The position numbers and the translations under genes are program-made. The notes below the pieces were generated by a model, which did not search any database, was not told the DNA's origin, and worked only from the letters and a program-made list of their open reading frames with translations. From an uncultured Bacilli bacterium (lineage in GTDB: Bacteria; Bacillota_I; Bacilli_A; RF39; UBA660), in NCBI GenBank assembly GCA_934086935.1, contig CAKOIQ010000005.1:7532-71531 (forward strand): a stretch of 64,000 nt of DNA, given 5' to 3'. This document shows, one piece after another, positions 35,359 to 43,459 of the stretch (position 1 is the stretch's first letter; each line of letters begins with the position of its first letter).

Positions 35359-36387
35359 TTATGATTTAACAACAAATGTTAGACCAGATGGTTTATTACT
35401 ACTCGCATTAAATTTATCAGCTTCGTCTTGATTTCTTGCATATCCGGTTATACTTGTACTACTAGAAAACATTCCGTCCATATTTGTTACTTTTGAAGTA
35501 TCAAAACTACTTAAATCTAATACTGGAGTAGTACATCCCGTAAACATATATCCCATATTTGTAACATTACTGGTATCAAATGAACTTAAATCCAAATTAC
35601 TTGCTTTAACTAAGCCAAACATTAAATACATGTTCGTAACTTTACTAGTATTAAAACTATTTAAACCAGTTATCGTCCTTGCCGAACTACTGGCAAACAT
35701 ATCTGACATATCTGTAACATTACCTGTATCAAAATTATCAAGTTCCAAACTTGTTGCTTTTGATTGGTAAAACATCGATGCCATCGTATTTACCTTCGAA
35801 GTATTAAAATTACTTAAATTAACATCTGAGGCAGCACTACCAGTAAACATATAAGACATATTTGTGACATTCGAGGTATCAAAATTACTTAAATCTAAAC
35901 TTGTTGCCTTATTACTAGCAAACATTGCATACATGTTAGTAACACTTGAAGTATCAAATGAATTTAACCATATTATATTAGTGACCACATTACTTGAAAA
36001 CATCCATGACATATCAGTTATTTTATACGTATTTAAATAAGCTAAATTCATTTCTTTCAAACTAGTATAATTAGCAAATTGTCCAATAAATATATAATTC
36101 ATACAAACCATTATTATCTTCATCTAAAGTATAAGCTATTATTTTACCACTACCAGAAACACTAGCATCCCATGAAGCAATAGAACCATCATCTATTTTA
36201 TTGACAATACACCCGCTTCTAATTGGAGAGTTGTAGTTGTTTCATTTCCATTTATAATGGCAGCATAAAAAGCATAGGATACTCCTATTCTTAAGATAAT
36301 TGTGAGTAAACTTATTAAAATAGTTTTCAAAATTTTCTTATTATTAAATCTATCAAAATTAATATAACAAAGATTAAAATTATTCAA
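35359..36387 (-). pseudogene. Decayed DUF285 surface-protein gene
   Basis: The 5' part (36387-36193) encodes the helix ending GVSYAFYAAIINGNET and then AGVLSIK of DUF285 gene 1, and stops at once. The sequence then jumps, out of frame, to the later SIASWDAS-x-SG and AYTLDEDN junction, so about 190 codons between them are lost. A further frameshift after YELYI leads into the open part 36123-35359, which encodes eight divergent DUF285 units and the GYARNQDEADKFN tail. The repeats differ more from the other copies than those do from each other. It keeps the family terminator-like hairpin at 35338-35358. Confidence 0.85.
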
Positions 36388-36391
36388 TAAA

Positions 36392-36419
36392 CAAAAAATA
36401 GAGAAATCCTTCTCTATTT
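36392..36419 (-). terminator. Terminator after glyQS
   Basis: AAATAGAGAAGGATTTCTCTATTT followed by T residues on the minus strand, at the stop of the glycyl-tRNA synthetase gene. Confidence 0.85.
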
Positions 36420-37787
36420 AATTCTTTCTAAAATATAATCTTTTAATTCATCTAAAGATATCTTAACTTGCTCCATCGTATCACGATCTCTAACAGTTAC
36501 AATATTATTATTCAAAGTATCATCATCTATTGTAATAGCAAAAGGAGTACCAACTGCATCACATCTTCTATATCTCTTACCAATTGAACCAGATTCATCA
36601 TAAGATACATTAAATTCTTTAGCTAAACTTTGATATAACTCTAAAGCTTTATCACTATGAATCTTTTTAACTAAAGGAAGAATAGTAGCTTTAATTGGAC
36701 TTAAAGAAGGAATTAATCTTAATACTTCTCTTTCTTCTCCATTATCTAATACTTCTTTTTCATAAGCATTACTTATTACTGCTAAAAATAATCTATCTAA
36801 ACCTACTGAAGGTTCAATAACATAAGGTAAATACTTTTCATTAGTTACAGGATCTAAATATCTTAAATCTTGACCAGAATGTTTCATATGAACACCTAAA
36901 TCATAATCAGTTCTATCGGCAATACCCCATAACTCTCCCCATCCCATTGGGAATAAGTATTCTATATCAGTAGTAGCCTTACTATAAAAAGCAAGTTCTT
37001 CTGGTTTATGATCTCTATATCTTAAATTTTCTTCTTTTAAACCTAAACTCTTCAAGAAATTCATACAATAGTCTTTATAAAATTTAAACCATTCTAAATC
37101 AGTACCAGGCTTACAAAAGAACTCTAATTCCATTTGTTCAAATTCTCTTGTTCTAAAAATAAAGTTACCAGGAGTAATTTCATTTCTAAAACTCTTACCA
37201 GTTTGACCAATACCAAATGGAATCTTACATCTCATACTTCTTTGAACATTTAAAAAGTTTGTAAATATACCTTGAGCAGTTTCTCCTCTTAAATAACATA
37301 CACTCTTAGCATCTTCAGTAACACCAATATGAGTTTCAAATAATAAGTTAAATTTTCTTATATCAGTAAAATCTTCACTACCACATTTAGGACATTTAAT
37401 ATGATTTTCTTTAATAAATTCTTCTAACTTTTTATTATCCCAACCATCACCAGTTTCTTTACCTTCAGTAAAATCTTCAATTAACTTATCAGCTCTATAT
37501 CTAGATTTACATTTCTTACAATCCATTAAAGGATCAGCAAAACTAGTAACATGACCAGAAGCAACCCATACATTAGGATTCATAATAATAGCTGAATCTA
37601 AACCATAATTATTAGGTACCTCTTGAATAAACTTTTTCCACCAAGCTTTTCTAATATTCTCTTTTAATTCTTTACCTAAAGAACCATAATCCCAAGAATT
37701 AGATAAACCACCATATATTTCACTTCCTTGAAATACAAAACCATAATTCTTACAATAATTTACAATATCTTCCATACTATTTTTCAT
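36414..37787 (-). CDS. glyQS: Glycyl-tRNA synthetase, single-chain type
   Basis: 457 residues, the dimeric eukaryote/archaea-like class II form common in Mollicutes and many Firmicutes. Class II motif 2 is seen in FRNEITPGNFIFRTREFEQMELEFF and motif 3 in EPSVGLDRL. A zinc-binding pair CKKC and CPKC (about 87-150) lies in the inserted domain. The anticodon-binding domain occupies the last 110 residues. It overlaps the upstream LOG-family gene by 11 nt, so both are under the T-box leader at 38281. Confidence 0.95.
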   Translation of the reverse strand: MKNSMEDIVNYCKNYGFVFQGSEIYGGLSNSWDYGSLGKELKENIRKAWWKKFIQEVPNNYGLDSAIIMNPNVWVASGHVTSFADPLMDCKKCKSRYRADKLIEDFTEGKETGDGWDNKKLEEFIKENHIKCPKCGSEDFTDIRKFNLLFETHIGVTEDAKSVCYLRGETAQGIFTNFLNVQRSMRCKIPFGIGQTGKSFRNEITPGNFIFRTREFEQMELEFFCKPGTDLEWFKFYKDYCMNFLKSLGLKEENLRYRDHKPEELAFYSKATTDIEYLFPMGWGELWGIADRTDYDLGVHMKHSGQDLRYLDPVTNEKYLPYVIEPSVGLDRLFLAVISNAYEKEVLDNGEEREVLRLIPSLSPIKATILPLVKKIHSDKALELYQSLAKEFNVSYDESGSIGKRYRRCDAVGTPFAITIDDDTLNNNIVTVRDRDTMEQVKISLDELKDYILERIK

Positions 37788-38280
37788 CTTTAATCACTCT
37801 TTCTAATTCATTTATATCACTAACAACAATTAAATTATCTAAATCATTTTCATATAATATATTATTATTTAAATTCTTTTTTAAATATCTAATTAAATCA
37901 TCATAAAAACCATTAAAATTATACAATATTACTGGTTTAACTCTTTCTTCTAATAAACCAAATAATTCAGAATAAGTACCAATCCCACCAGGTAAAATTA
38001 AAAACTTATCACTTATTTCACAAATTCTTTTTAATCTCTCAAAAGAAGTATCATAAACCTCATAATCACCTTCAGTAACATACTTAGTTATATTAATGCC
38101 ATAAACATCCCTATTATATTCTTTAAATGTATTAAAACATACACCCATCATACCTTCATTATAAGCACCATAAACTAAATCATAACCTAAAGAAGCAAGC
38201 AACTCACATACATCTTTAGTCATATCTTTTAATTTCTCACTACTTTTGGGGTTAGACCCACATCCAATAAATATCTTCAC
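37777..38280 (-). CDS. LOG/TIGR00730-family Rossmann protein
   Basis: 167 residues. The family signature LPGGIGTYSELF (PGGxGTxxE) lies near 97, preceded by YGAYNEGMMG near 38. LOG proteins are nucleotide 5'-monophosphate nucleosidases, often mis-named lysine decarboxylases; some release free cytokinin bases. Being cotranscribed with glyQS under a glycine-type T-box is unusual for the family, and its role there is unknown. Confidence 0.82.
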   Translation of the reverse strand: MKIFIGCGSNPKSSEKLKDMTKDVCELLASLGYDLVYGAYNEGMMGVCFNTFKEYNRDVYGINITKYVTEGDYEVYDTSFERLKRICEISDKFLILPGGIGTYSELFGLLEERVKPVILYNFNGFYDDLIRYLKKNLNNNILYENDLDNLIVVSDINELERVIKDEK

Positions 38281-38285
38281 ATACC

Positions 38286-38403
38286 CTCCAAATAAAAAAA
38301 GACCCTAAACCATAGGGACGCATTACCGTGGTTCCACCCTACTTTAGAATCTTCATTAATATATAGCTCGTTCTTTTCCAAGGAAGTCATCGCTTTAAAA
38401 TAT
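38286..38403 (-). promoter_or_regulatory. T-box leader upstream of the LOG gene and glyQS (unusually short)
   Basis: The minus strand contains CTAAAGTAGGGTGGAACC with the T-box core AGGGTGGAACCACGG at 38340-38326. It is followed by GCGTCCCTA / TAGGGTC and seven T (terminator, down to 38286). This is the tRNA-sensing antiterminator/terminator module of aminoacyl-tRNA synthetase leaders; uncharged tRNA-Gly would be the expected signal. From the predicted transcript start (about 38403) there are only about 63 nt before the core, containing one small stem (AGC...GCT around CTTCCTTGGAAAAG) instead of a full Stem I. Confidence 0.85.
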
Positions 38404-38405
38404 AC

Positions 38406-38753
38406 CTAAATTATAACAAAATTTTTACAATTGTCAACATTACATCTCAAAAAGAACCCATTATAACTAGCTAAACTTCTATAATATTTAGCTAAATTAG
38501 TCTTATATAAAAAATTAAATCCATGATTTAAAGAATATATTCGACTCTTTGGATTAATCTTTAATTTATATTTAATTAACTCTAACTTAATACTCTCTAA
38601 AACATTAACTAATCTATCTTTATTACTATCAATAATAATTAAATCATCCATATATCTAATATAATATTTACACTTACACTTAACAGTTCTATAAATTTCT
38701 TTTAAATTTTCATATGAATACATTTTATCATATAAATTATTTACTTTCTTCAT
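38406..38753 (-). pseudogene. Truncated DGR-type reverse transcriptase
   Basis: 115 codons. The first 29 residues (MKKVNNLYDKMYSYENLKEI and onward) look like the start of a DGR/retron-type RT. The frame then passes directly to YYIRYMDDLIII, the catalytic YxDD motif. It continues with the thumb-side segment YKLKINPKSRIYSLNHGFNFL and an ASYNGFFLRCN end. An intact RT has roughly 200 more residues between the N-terminus and YxDD, so fingers and palm motifs 1-4 are deleted in frame. The C-terminus runs into the glyQS promoter. The ATG overlaps the end of the broken avd gene. Active polymerase is not possible from this copy. Confidence 0.8.
38410..38437 (-). promoter_or_regulatory. Promoter of the T-box/LOG/glyQS transcript
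   Basis: TTGACA (38437-38432), 16 nt spacer, TATAAT (38415-38410) on the minus strand: a near-consensus sigma-A promoter. It coincides with the last codons of the truncated reverse-transcriptase frame. Confidence 0.85.
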
Positions 38754-39045
38754 TAATCCAACCAGATTAGAATTTTTTTATATTATCTAAAACCCTTAAT
38801 ATTGAAGAATATCTCCTTGAACTAACAATTTTTAAATCATACATATAAGAAATATAAAAATCAATTACACTTAAATAAGTAAAACATTCATTTTGATTCT
38901 TATTTCTCACATTACCACTAATATTATTAGCTCTTAAAGTATATTCAAACAAATTATTAACTGCATCAAAATATGCAATCTTTAAATGTTTCTTTTCCTT
39001 GGGAAAATTTGAATAAACATAAGTATCAGAATATTTCCTTAAGTT
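38737..39045 (-). pseudogene. Decayed avd-like (four-helix-bundle) DGR accessory gene
   Basis: A 103-codon frame with one in-frame stop (TAA at 38769-38767) and no clear start codon. The readable sequence has NFPKEKKHLKIAYFDAV, then a long helical part with VIDFYISYMYDLKIVSS and RYSSILRVLDNIKKF, stop, SGWINEES. This matches the Avd pattern of a helix bundle ending in an L-x-x-I-x-K-x-x-GW motif. Avd is the RT-binding accessory factor of diversity-generating retroelements. The frame ends over the RT start codon. The downstream-of-target position is the standard DGR order. Confidence 0.65.
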
Positions 39046-39160
39046 TCACTAATAACATATAAGCTTCTTTTGGACTAATTTCGTCTAAATATATACTTTC
39101 AATTAACTGAATAACTTTATCTTTATCATTATTTTCCTTAACTAACTCAATATTTTCACT
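39026..39160 (-). pseudogene. Remnant resembling the C-terminal tail of MutS
   Basis: A 44-residue frame without start codon, preceded by a stop, ending IYLDEISPKEAYMLLVKLKEIF and TGA. The pattern (hydrophobic-x-LDE-x-(T/S)P-x-EA-x-x-LL-x-x-LK) is that of the MutS C-terminus. It lies between the DGR target and the avd remnant and partly overlaps the latter in another frame. With only the last 40 residues left, the assignment is tentative. Confidence 0.4.
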
Positions 39161-39202
39161 CTAAAGCAATTATAATAAGATTTACTCATAAATGCAAACA
39201 AT

Positions 39203-39226
39203 TAAAAAGATAACTTAAAGTTATCT
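39203..39226 (-). terminator. Terminator after the DGR target gene
   Basis: AGATAACTTTAAGTTATCT followed by five T on the minus strand, at the stop codon of the gene at 39225. Confidence 0.85.
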
Positions 39227-41036
39227 AATTAACAACAAATGGACTAGATGATGTACCATTACCCTCAGATATCGTCGTTGCAGATTTAAGAGAAACTACG
39301 GGACGAAGCGCGCTAGAGTCGCCAACGGGATCGCCATCCAAGAAACCACCAACATTAGAGCGCCAGACACTAACGCCCCCGTTAAAGAAAACAAGCGGCG
39401 AAAGAGTCCAATAATAGTAGTTTGCATTACTTCTTAAATAAGATGTAACTGAGTTTTGATCATAATTATTATTGACATACACTGGTACTGTTGCCATACC
39501 AGCTAATACCATCTCATCTGCTGTAAGTAATCCGATCTTATAATCAAGGTTACCATTTCCATTTACTGTATCATCAACTGTAAATTTAGATAACTTACCA
39601 CCATCATTATCTTTGGGACATATTAAACTTGGTCCCATAGCGGATGAAAGTTTTTCTTGAGATTGATCTAAAGGAAATAATCTATTACCTGAACCATACA
39701 CAGTATTTTCTTTTTGATAACCTAAACCTGGAAGTGGTATAGATTCTTTATTAAGTACTCCATTTTTTGTTCCAACTTGATTAAGTGTTACATCTTTAAC
39801 TGTACTTTTGTCATTACACCATATTGTATCAGCAAGCTTTTCTGTATATGCTGTTAATTTTGATTTATACCATGTTTCTAGGGTTTCTAAGATGACACTT
39901 TTATCTATATTTGCATGGGTTGCAGCATACGTATTTGAATTTGGTATTCCATGCATAAATCCAATGTAAACATTATCATTATATCCTTTATTAATATCAG
40001 TCATTAAGGGTAAAAGTTGATAACTATTATTTCTAGGATTTAAAATTAAATCATTATATTTATCATTACCTTCTAGTGTATTTTGTGAACCATAATATCT
40101 ATTCACTTGTTCGGGGACTTTTTCATTAAATTTGGTTTCATATATACCACCATTATATCTAGCAAATGCTAGGGTGTCTCCAGTATTTGTACAACTGGCT
40201 GATGAATAATCATATAGTGCTAATTTAATTGAACCATCTCCGGTTATTCTTACTATTCTCCAACACATTCCAGCAAATGATACAAAGTTATTTTGTACAT
40301 TACCTCTAAAATAATATGAAATTCCATAATCATCTGGGGTTAAACTCATAACTGCTTCATTTGAAGCTGATGCATCTGTCACAGGATTAGTTAGTGTTGC
40401 AGTTGGACTTGCATAATTCTTCTTTATTCCAGCAAGTAATGTATTACTTCCTGCACTATTCCAATTCTTTGGTGCTGACTCTGTTGATGTTCCATCTGTT
40501 TCAATTACTAGATGTGCTGCAAATTTTGCTTCTTGTCCATAATTTTGATCATTATTACTTGGTTTAAAAAATATCTGTAATGTATAATCGTGTACATTAT
40601 TTTTGCCTTTTATATGATATCCTGTTCCTAAAGATACATTACGTTCCCCAATGTATGCATTACTTGTTACATTTGGAATTAAAGCACCACTGTTTGCTGT
40701 GTTAGTTCCAGTTAATGTGTAACTTAAATCTAACCCAAATTCATTGTTATCAATTACCATTTTTACTTTATAAAACATTAACAAATCAGTTGTATTATTT
40801 CCTATTACTTGAAATTTCTTTGTTACCCAGGCTTCTTCTCTGGGATATACATTTGCTACAGAAATATTTGCTGACTTATTGTCATACACAACATTCATCG
40901 TACCACCTTTGGCAAAAATAGTAGAAGAAGATTCATTATTGCTTACACTTGAAAAGAAGGCATATGATAATCCTCCACATAATAAAACCAAAAATAACCC
41001 AGTTACTAATAATACTAATCTTTGCTTGTTATCCAT
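39225..41036 (-). CDS. Surface protein with C-terminal lectin-like variable region (DGR target)
   Basis: 603 residues. N-terminus (MDNKQRLVLLVTG, GGLSYAFFSSVSNNES) and beta domain with VYPREEAWVTK are shared with the DUF285 family, but there are no DUF285 units. Residues about 215-600 form a different domain: YYFRGNVQNNFVSFAG-x-CWR-x-VR near 240, and a C-terminal part with YYYWTLSP, an N/G/S-type variable stretch and ALRPVVSLKS. That is the usual C-type-lectin-like shape of retroelement target proteins. The last 45 codons are GC-rich and unlike the rest of the gene. It is followed by avd and RT remnants in the standard target-avd-RT order. Confidence 0.8.
   Translation of the reverse strand: MDNKQRLVLLVTGLFLVLLCGGLSYAFFSSVSNNESSSTIFAKGGTMNVVYDNKSANISVANVYPREEAWVTKKFQVIGNNTTDLLMFYKVKMVIDNNEFGLDLSYTLTGTNTANSGALIPNVTSNAYIGERNVSLGTGYHIKGKNNVHDYTLQIFFKPSNNDQNYGQEAKFAAHLVIETDGTSTESAPKNWNSAGSNTLLAGIKKNYASPTATLTNPVTDASASNEAVMSLTPDDYGISYYFRGNVQNNFVSFAGMCWRIVRITGDGSIKLALYDYSSASCTNTGDTLAFARYNGGIYETKFNEKVPEQVNRYYGSQNTLEGNDKYNDLILNPRNNSYQLLPLMTDINKGYNDNVYIGFMHGIPNSNTYAATHANIDKSVILETLETWYKSKLTAYTEKLADTIWCNDKSTVKDVTLNQVGTKNGVLNKESIPLPGLGYQKENTVYGSGNRLFPLDQSQEKLSSAMGPSLICPKDNDGGKLSKFTVDDTVNGNGNLDYKIGLLTADEMVLAGMATVPVYVNNNYDQNSVTSYLRSNANYYYWTLSPLVFFNGGVSVWRSNVGGFLDGDPVGDSSALRPVVSLKSATTISEGNGTSSSPFVVN
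39283..39420 (-). other. Putative DGR variable repeat (VR)
   Basis: Covers the codons from YYYWTLSP to RPVVSLKS. Codon use changes sharply: CCG, GGG, GGC, CGC, CCC, GCG, GTC and AGC occur within about 35 codons of an otherwise A/T-ending gene. Many variable codons end in T or C (CTT, GTT, TTC, TTT, GGC, CGC), as expected when AAY codons of a template are mutated at adenines. No template repeat was found by eye elsewhere in the window. Confidence 0.65.
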
Positions 41037-41067
41037 GGTTAATAAATCACTTCTATCTTTCTATTTT

Positions 41068-41096
41068 ATTGTACTATATATCATTCTTACAGTCAA
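41068..41096 (-). promoter_or_regulatory. Promoter of the DGR target gene
   Basis: TTGACT (41096-41091), 17 nt spacer, TACAAT (41073-41068) on the minus strand; same layout and downstream bases as the promoters of DUF285 genes 3 and 4, but without a G tract. Confidence 0.7.
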
Positions 41097-41162
41097 TGTT
41101 AGTACAAACGTTGCATATGATGAAAATTTGTCTACTTATCCACCTTTATTGTCTACTTTTAC

Positions 41163-41187
41163 GCAAAAAACTGGATTTCTCCAGTTT
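41163..41187 (-). terminator. Terminator after priA
   Basis: AAACTGGAGAAATCCAGTTTTTT on the minus strand at the priA stop codon. Confidence 0.85.
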
Positions 41188-43360
41188 ATAATCTACAAGG
41201 ATTATTATCTATTTCTATATTTACTTTGGTATTACTTTTATAAACTTCATCTAAATTAATTAACGTAGGTTTAATTAAATCATAGTTTTTATATTTTAAT
41301 ATTATTTGAAATCTATACACATTATTTATCTTAAACATTGCTGATGTTGTTGGACCTAAAATAATTACATTTTTTAAATTTCTATTTAAAAAAGAATATA
41401 CTTTTCTTGCTTCACTAGATGCCATTTCATAATCTTTAGATGCTATTTTAATTAATGTTAAATAATAATATGGTGGATATTTTAATGATTTTCTTATTTT
41501 CATTTCATAATTATATAAACTCATATAATCATTATTTTTAACAAAAAATAATGTTTTATTATCTGGATTAAATGTTTGTATTATAGTTTCACCTTTTTTA
41601 CTTCCTCTTCCGGCTCTTCCAGAAGTTTGACTAAGAAGTTCAAAGGTTCTTTCTCCACTTCTAAAATCTGGTACATTTAAAGCATCATCAGCATTAATAA
41701 TACCAACTAATGTTACATTAGGAAAATCAAATCCTTTAGCAATCATTTGCGTCCCAATAATAATTTTGGCTTCTAAAGATTCTATTTTTCTAATAATTTC
41801 ATCTTGACTACCTTTTCTTGTTGTTGTATCAGCATCCATTCTAACTGTATTCACATTATATCTTTGTTTAATTTCTTCTTCTAACTTTTCTGTTCCTAGT
41901 CCATAACTTGTTAAAGCTTTTTCGTGACACTCTGGGCATACTTCAGGATTAACTAAAGTATATCCACAATAATGACATCTTAAATTATTACTAGTTTTAT
42001 GATAAGTTAAAGTAATATCACAATAAGGACACTTAAAAGTATATCCACAATTCTTACAATTAACTATTGTTGTAAATCCTCTTCTATTAAGCAATATAAT
42101 TATTTGTTCATTTTTAGATATTCTATCTTTTATTTTTTCATCTAATAAATCACTTATAATCATATTTCTTTTTTTATATTCTTCATGCATATCTACTAAA
42201 GAAACATCAGGAATAGCACTTATACCAATCCTATTATCTAATTTAATTAAATGATAAACATCTTTTAAAGCTCTTGCCATACTTTCTAACGAAGGTGTAG
42301 CACTTCCTAACACTACTGGACATTTATGATAAACACTTCTTTTAATTGCTATATCTCTAGCATGATATCTGGGATTATTATCTTGTTTATAATTAGTACT
42401 TTGTTCTTCATCAATTATAATAATTCCAATTTTATTAAATGGAACAAATATTGCACTTCTAGTTCCTACTACTACATGAACGTTACCATTTAATATCTTA
42501 TGATACTCATCATACTTTTCTCCATCAGATAAAGCACTATGAAAAATTGCAACATCACTACCAAATCTTTTATAAAATCTATCTACAATTTGATGAGTTA
42601 AACTAATTTCTGGAACTAACATAATTGCGCATTTTCCATTTTTAATAACTTTTTCAATTAAAGTCATATAAACTTCAGTCTTACCACTACCAGTTACTCC
42701 ATGAATTAAAAAAGTATCATTATTACCAAAAGATTTTTCTATTTTCTTAACCGCATCTTCTTGTTCTTTTGTAAGTATTATTTTCTTAATATTTTCTTTA
42801 TCTTTATTAATTCTATATTTAATTTGTTTTCTTATTTTAATTAGATTTAATTCTAATAATTTATCAATAATAGTTTTACTATATTCATTTTTAAGTATTA
42901 CTTCACCAGTTAATAATCTATTTAAAAGTTCAATTTGTTTAGTAACTCTACTTTTACTATTTATATAACTAATAACTTCATCTTTATTAATAAGTTCAAT
43001 ATATTCATTATATTTTTGATAATTACTTTTAATAGTCTTAACTTTCATGCTACTTGGAAGCATGGTTTGATAAGCTTGAATAAGTGAGCATAAAGTAGTT
43101 TCTTTAATATATTTACCTAAATCAAGTAATTCATTATTTAATCTAAAATCTTTATTAGTTATTTCTATTATTTCTTTTAAATTTTCTTGATCAGTTTCAT
43201 TTTTTATTTTAATAACAAATCCATTTATTGTCATATTTCCAAAAGGAACTAAAACTTTCATTCCTACCTGTAAATCATTTGTTAAATTTATAGGAATTTT
43301 ATAAGTAAATTGTCTATCTAAAGCTTTAACTCCATATTGTACTAATACTTCTGCATACAT
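41186..43360 (-). CDS. priA: Primosomal replication restart helicase PriA
   Basis: 724 residues. N-terminal 3'-DNA-binding domain (about 1-105), then a DEAH-type helicase with HGVTGSGKTEVY near 226, IIIDEEQS near 320 and GSATPSLE near 358. The paired zinc knuckles are CKNCGYTFKCPYC and CHYCG ... CPEC (about 440-490). The second helicase lobe has GTQMIAKGFDFPNV and the QTSGRAGRGSKKG motif. PriA reloads replication forks after repair. It is divergent from the Y-family polymerase gene. Confidence 0.96.
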   Translation of the reverse strand: MYAEVLVQYGVKALDRQFTYKIPINLTNDLQVGMKVLVPFGNMTINGFVIKIKNETDQENLKEIIEITNKDFRLNNELLDLGKYIKETTLCSLIQAYQTMLPSSMKVKTIKSNYQKYNEYIELINKDEVISYINSKSRVTKQIELLNRLLTGEVILKNEYSKTIIDKLLELNLIKIRKQIKYRINKDKENIKKIILTKEQEDAVKKIEKSFGNNDTFLIHGVTGSGKTEVYMTLIEKVIKNGKCAIMLVPEISLTHQIVDRFYKRFGSDVAIFHSALSDGEKYDEYHKILNGNVHVVVGTRSAIFVPFNKIGIIIIDEEQSTNYKQDNNPRYHARDIAIKRSVYHKCPVVLGSATPSLESMARALKDVYHLIKLDNRIGISAIPDVSLVDMHEEYKKRNMIISDLLDEKIKDRISKNEQIIILLNRRGFTTIVNCKNCGYTFKCPYCDITLTYHKTSNNLRCHYCGYTLVNPEVCPECHEKALTSYGLGTEKLEEEIKQRYNVNTVRMDADTTTRKGSQDEIIRKIESLEAKIIIGTQMIAKGFDFPNVTLVGIINADDALNVPDFRSGERTFELLSQTSGRAGRGSKKGETIIQTFNPDNKTLFFVKNNDYMSLYNYEMKIRKSLKYPPYYYLTLIKIASKDYEMASSEARKVYSFLNRNLKNVIILGPTTSAMFKINNVYRFQIILKYKNYDLIKPTLINLDEVYKSNTKVNIEIDNNPCRL

Positions 43361-43413
43361 TATAAAACTCCTCTCTATAAAAAATTATAACACAAATAAC
43401 CATTATTTGGAAA

Positions 43414-43442
43414 TTGACTATACCAAACATATGTTTTATAAT
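43414..43442 (+). promoter_or_regulatory. Promoter of the Y-family polymerase with LexA-like box
   Basis: TTGACT (43414-43419), exact 17 nt spacer, TATAAT (43437-43442). The spacer contains CAAACATATGTTTT (43424-43437), matching 11 of 14 positions of the Gram-positive LexA/DinR consensus CGAACRNRYGTTCG, so SOS control is likely. Confidence 0.7.
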
Positions 43443-43459
43443 TAATACAGGTGATTGAA

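Noticed and set aside
38406..38753. RT fragment considered as a group II intron or retron
   Set aside because: No maturase or endonuclease domain and no intron structure; the avd-like neighbour and lectin-like target fit a DGR better.
40879..41259. 126-codon plus-strand frame spanning the DGR target start and promoter
   Set aside because: It crosses a good promoter and the priA 3' end; similar shadow frames appear at the start of every family copy.
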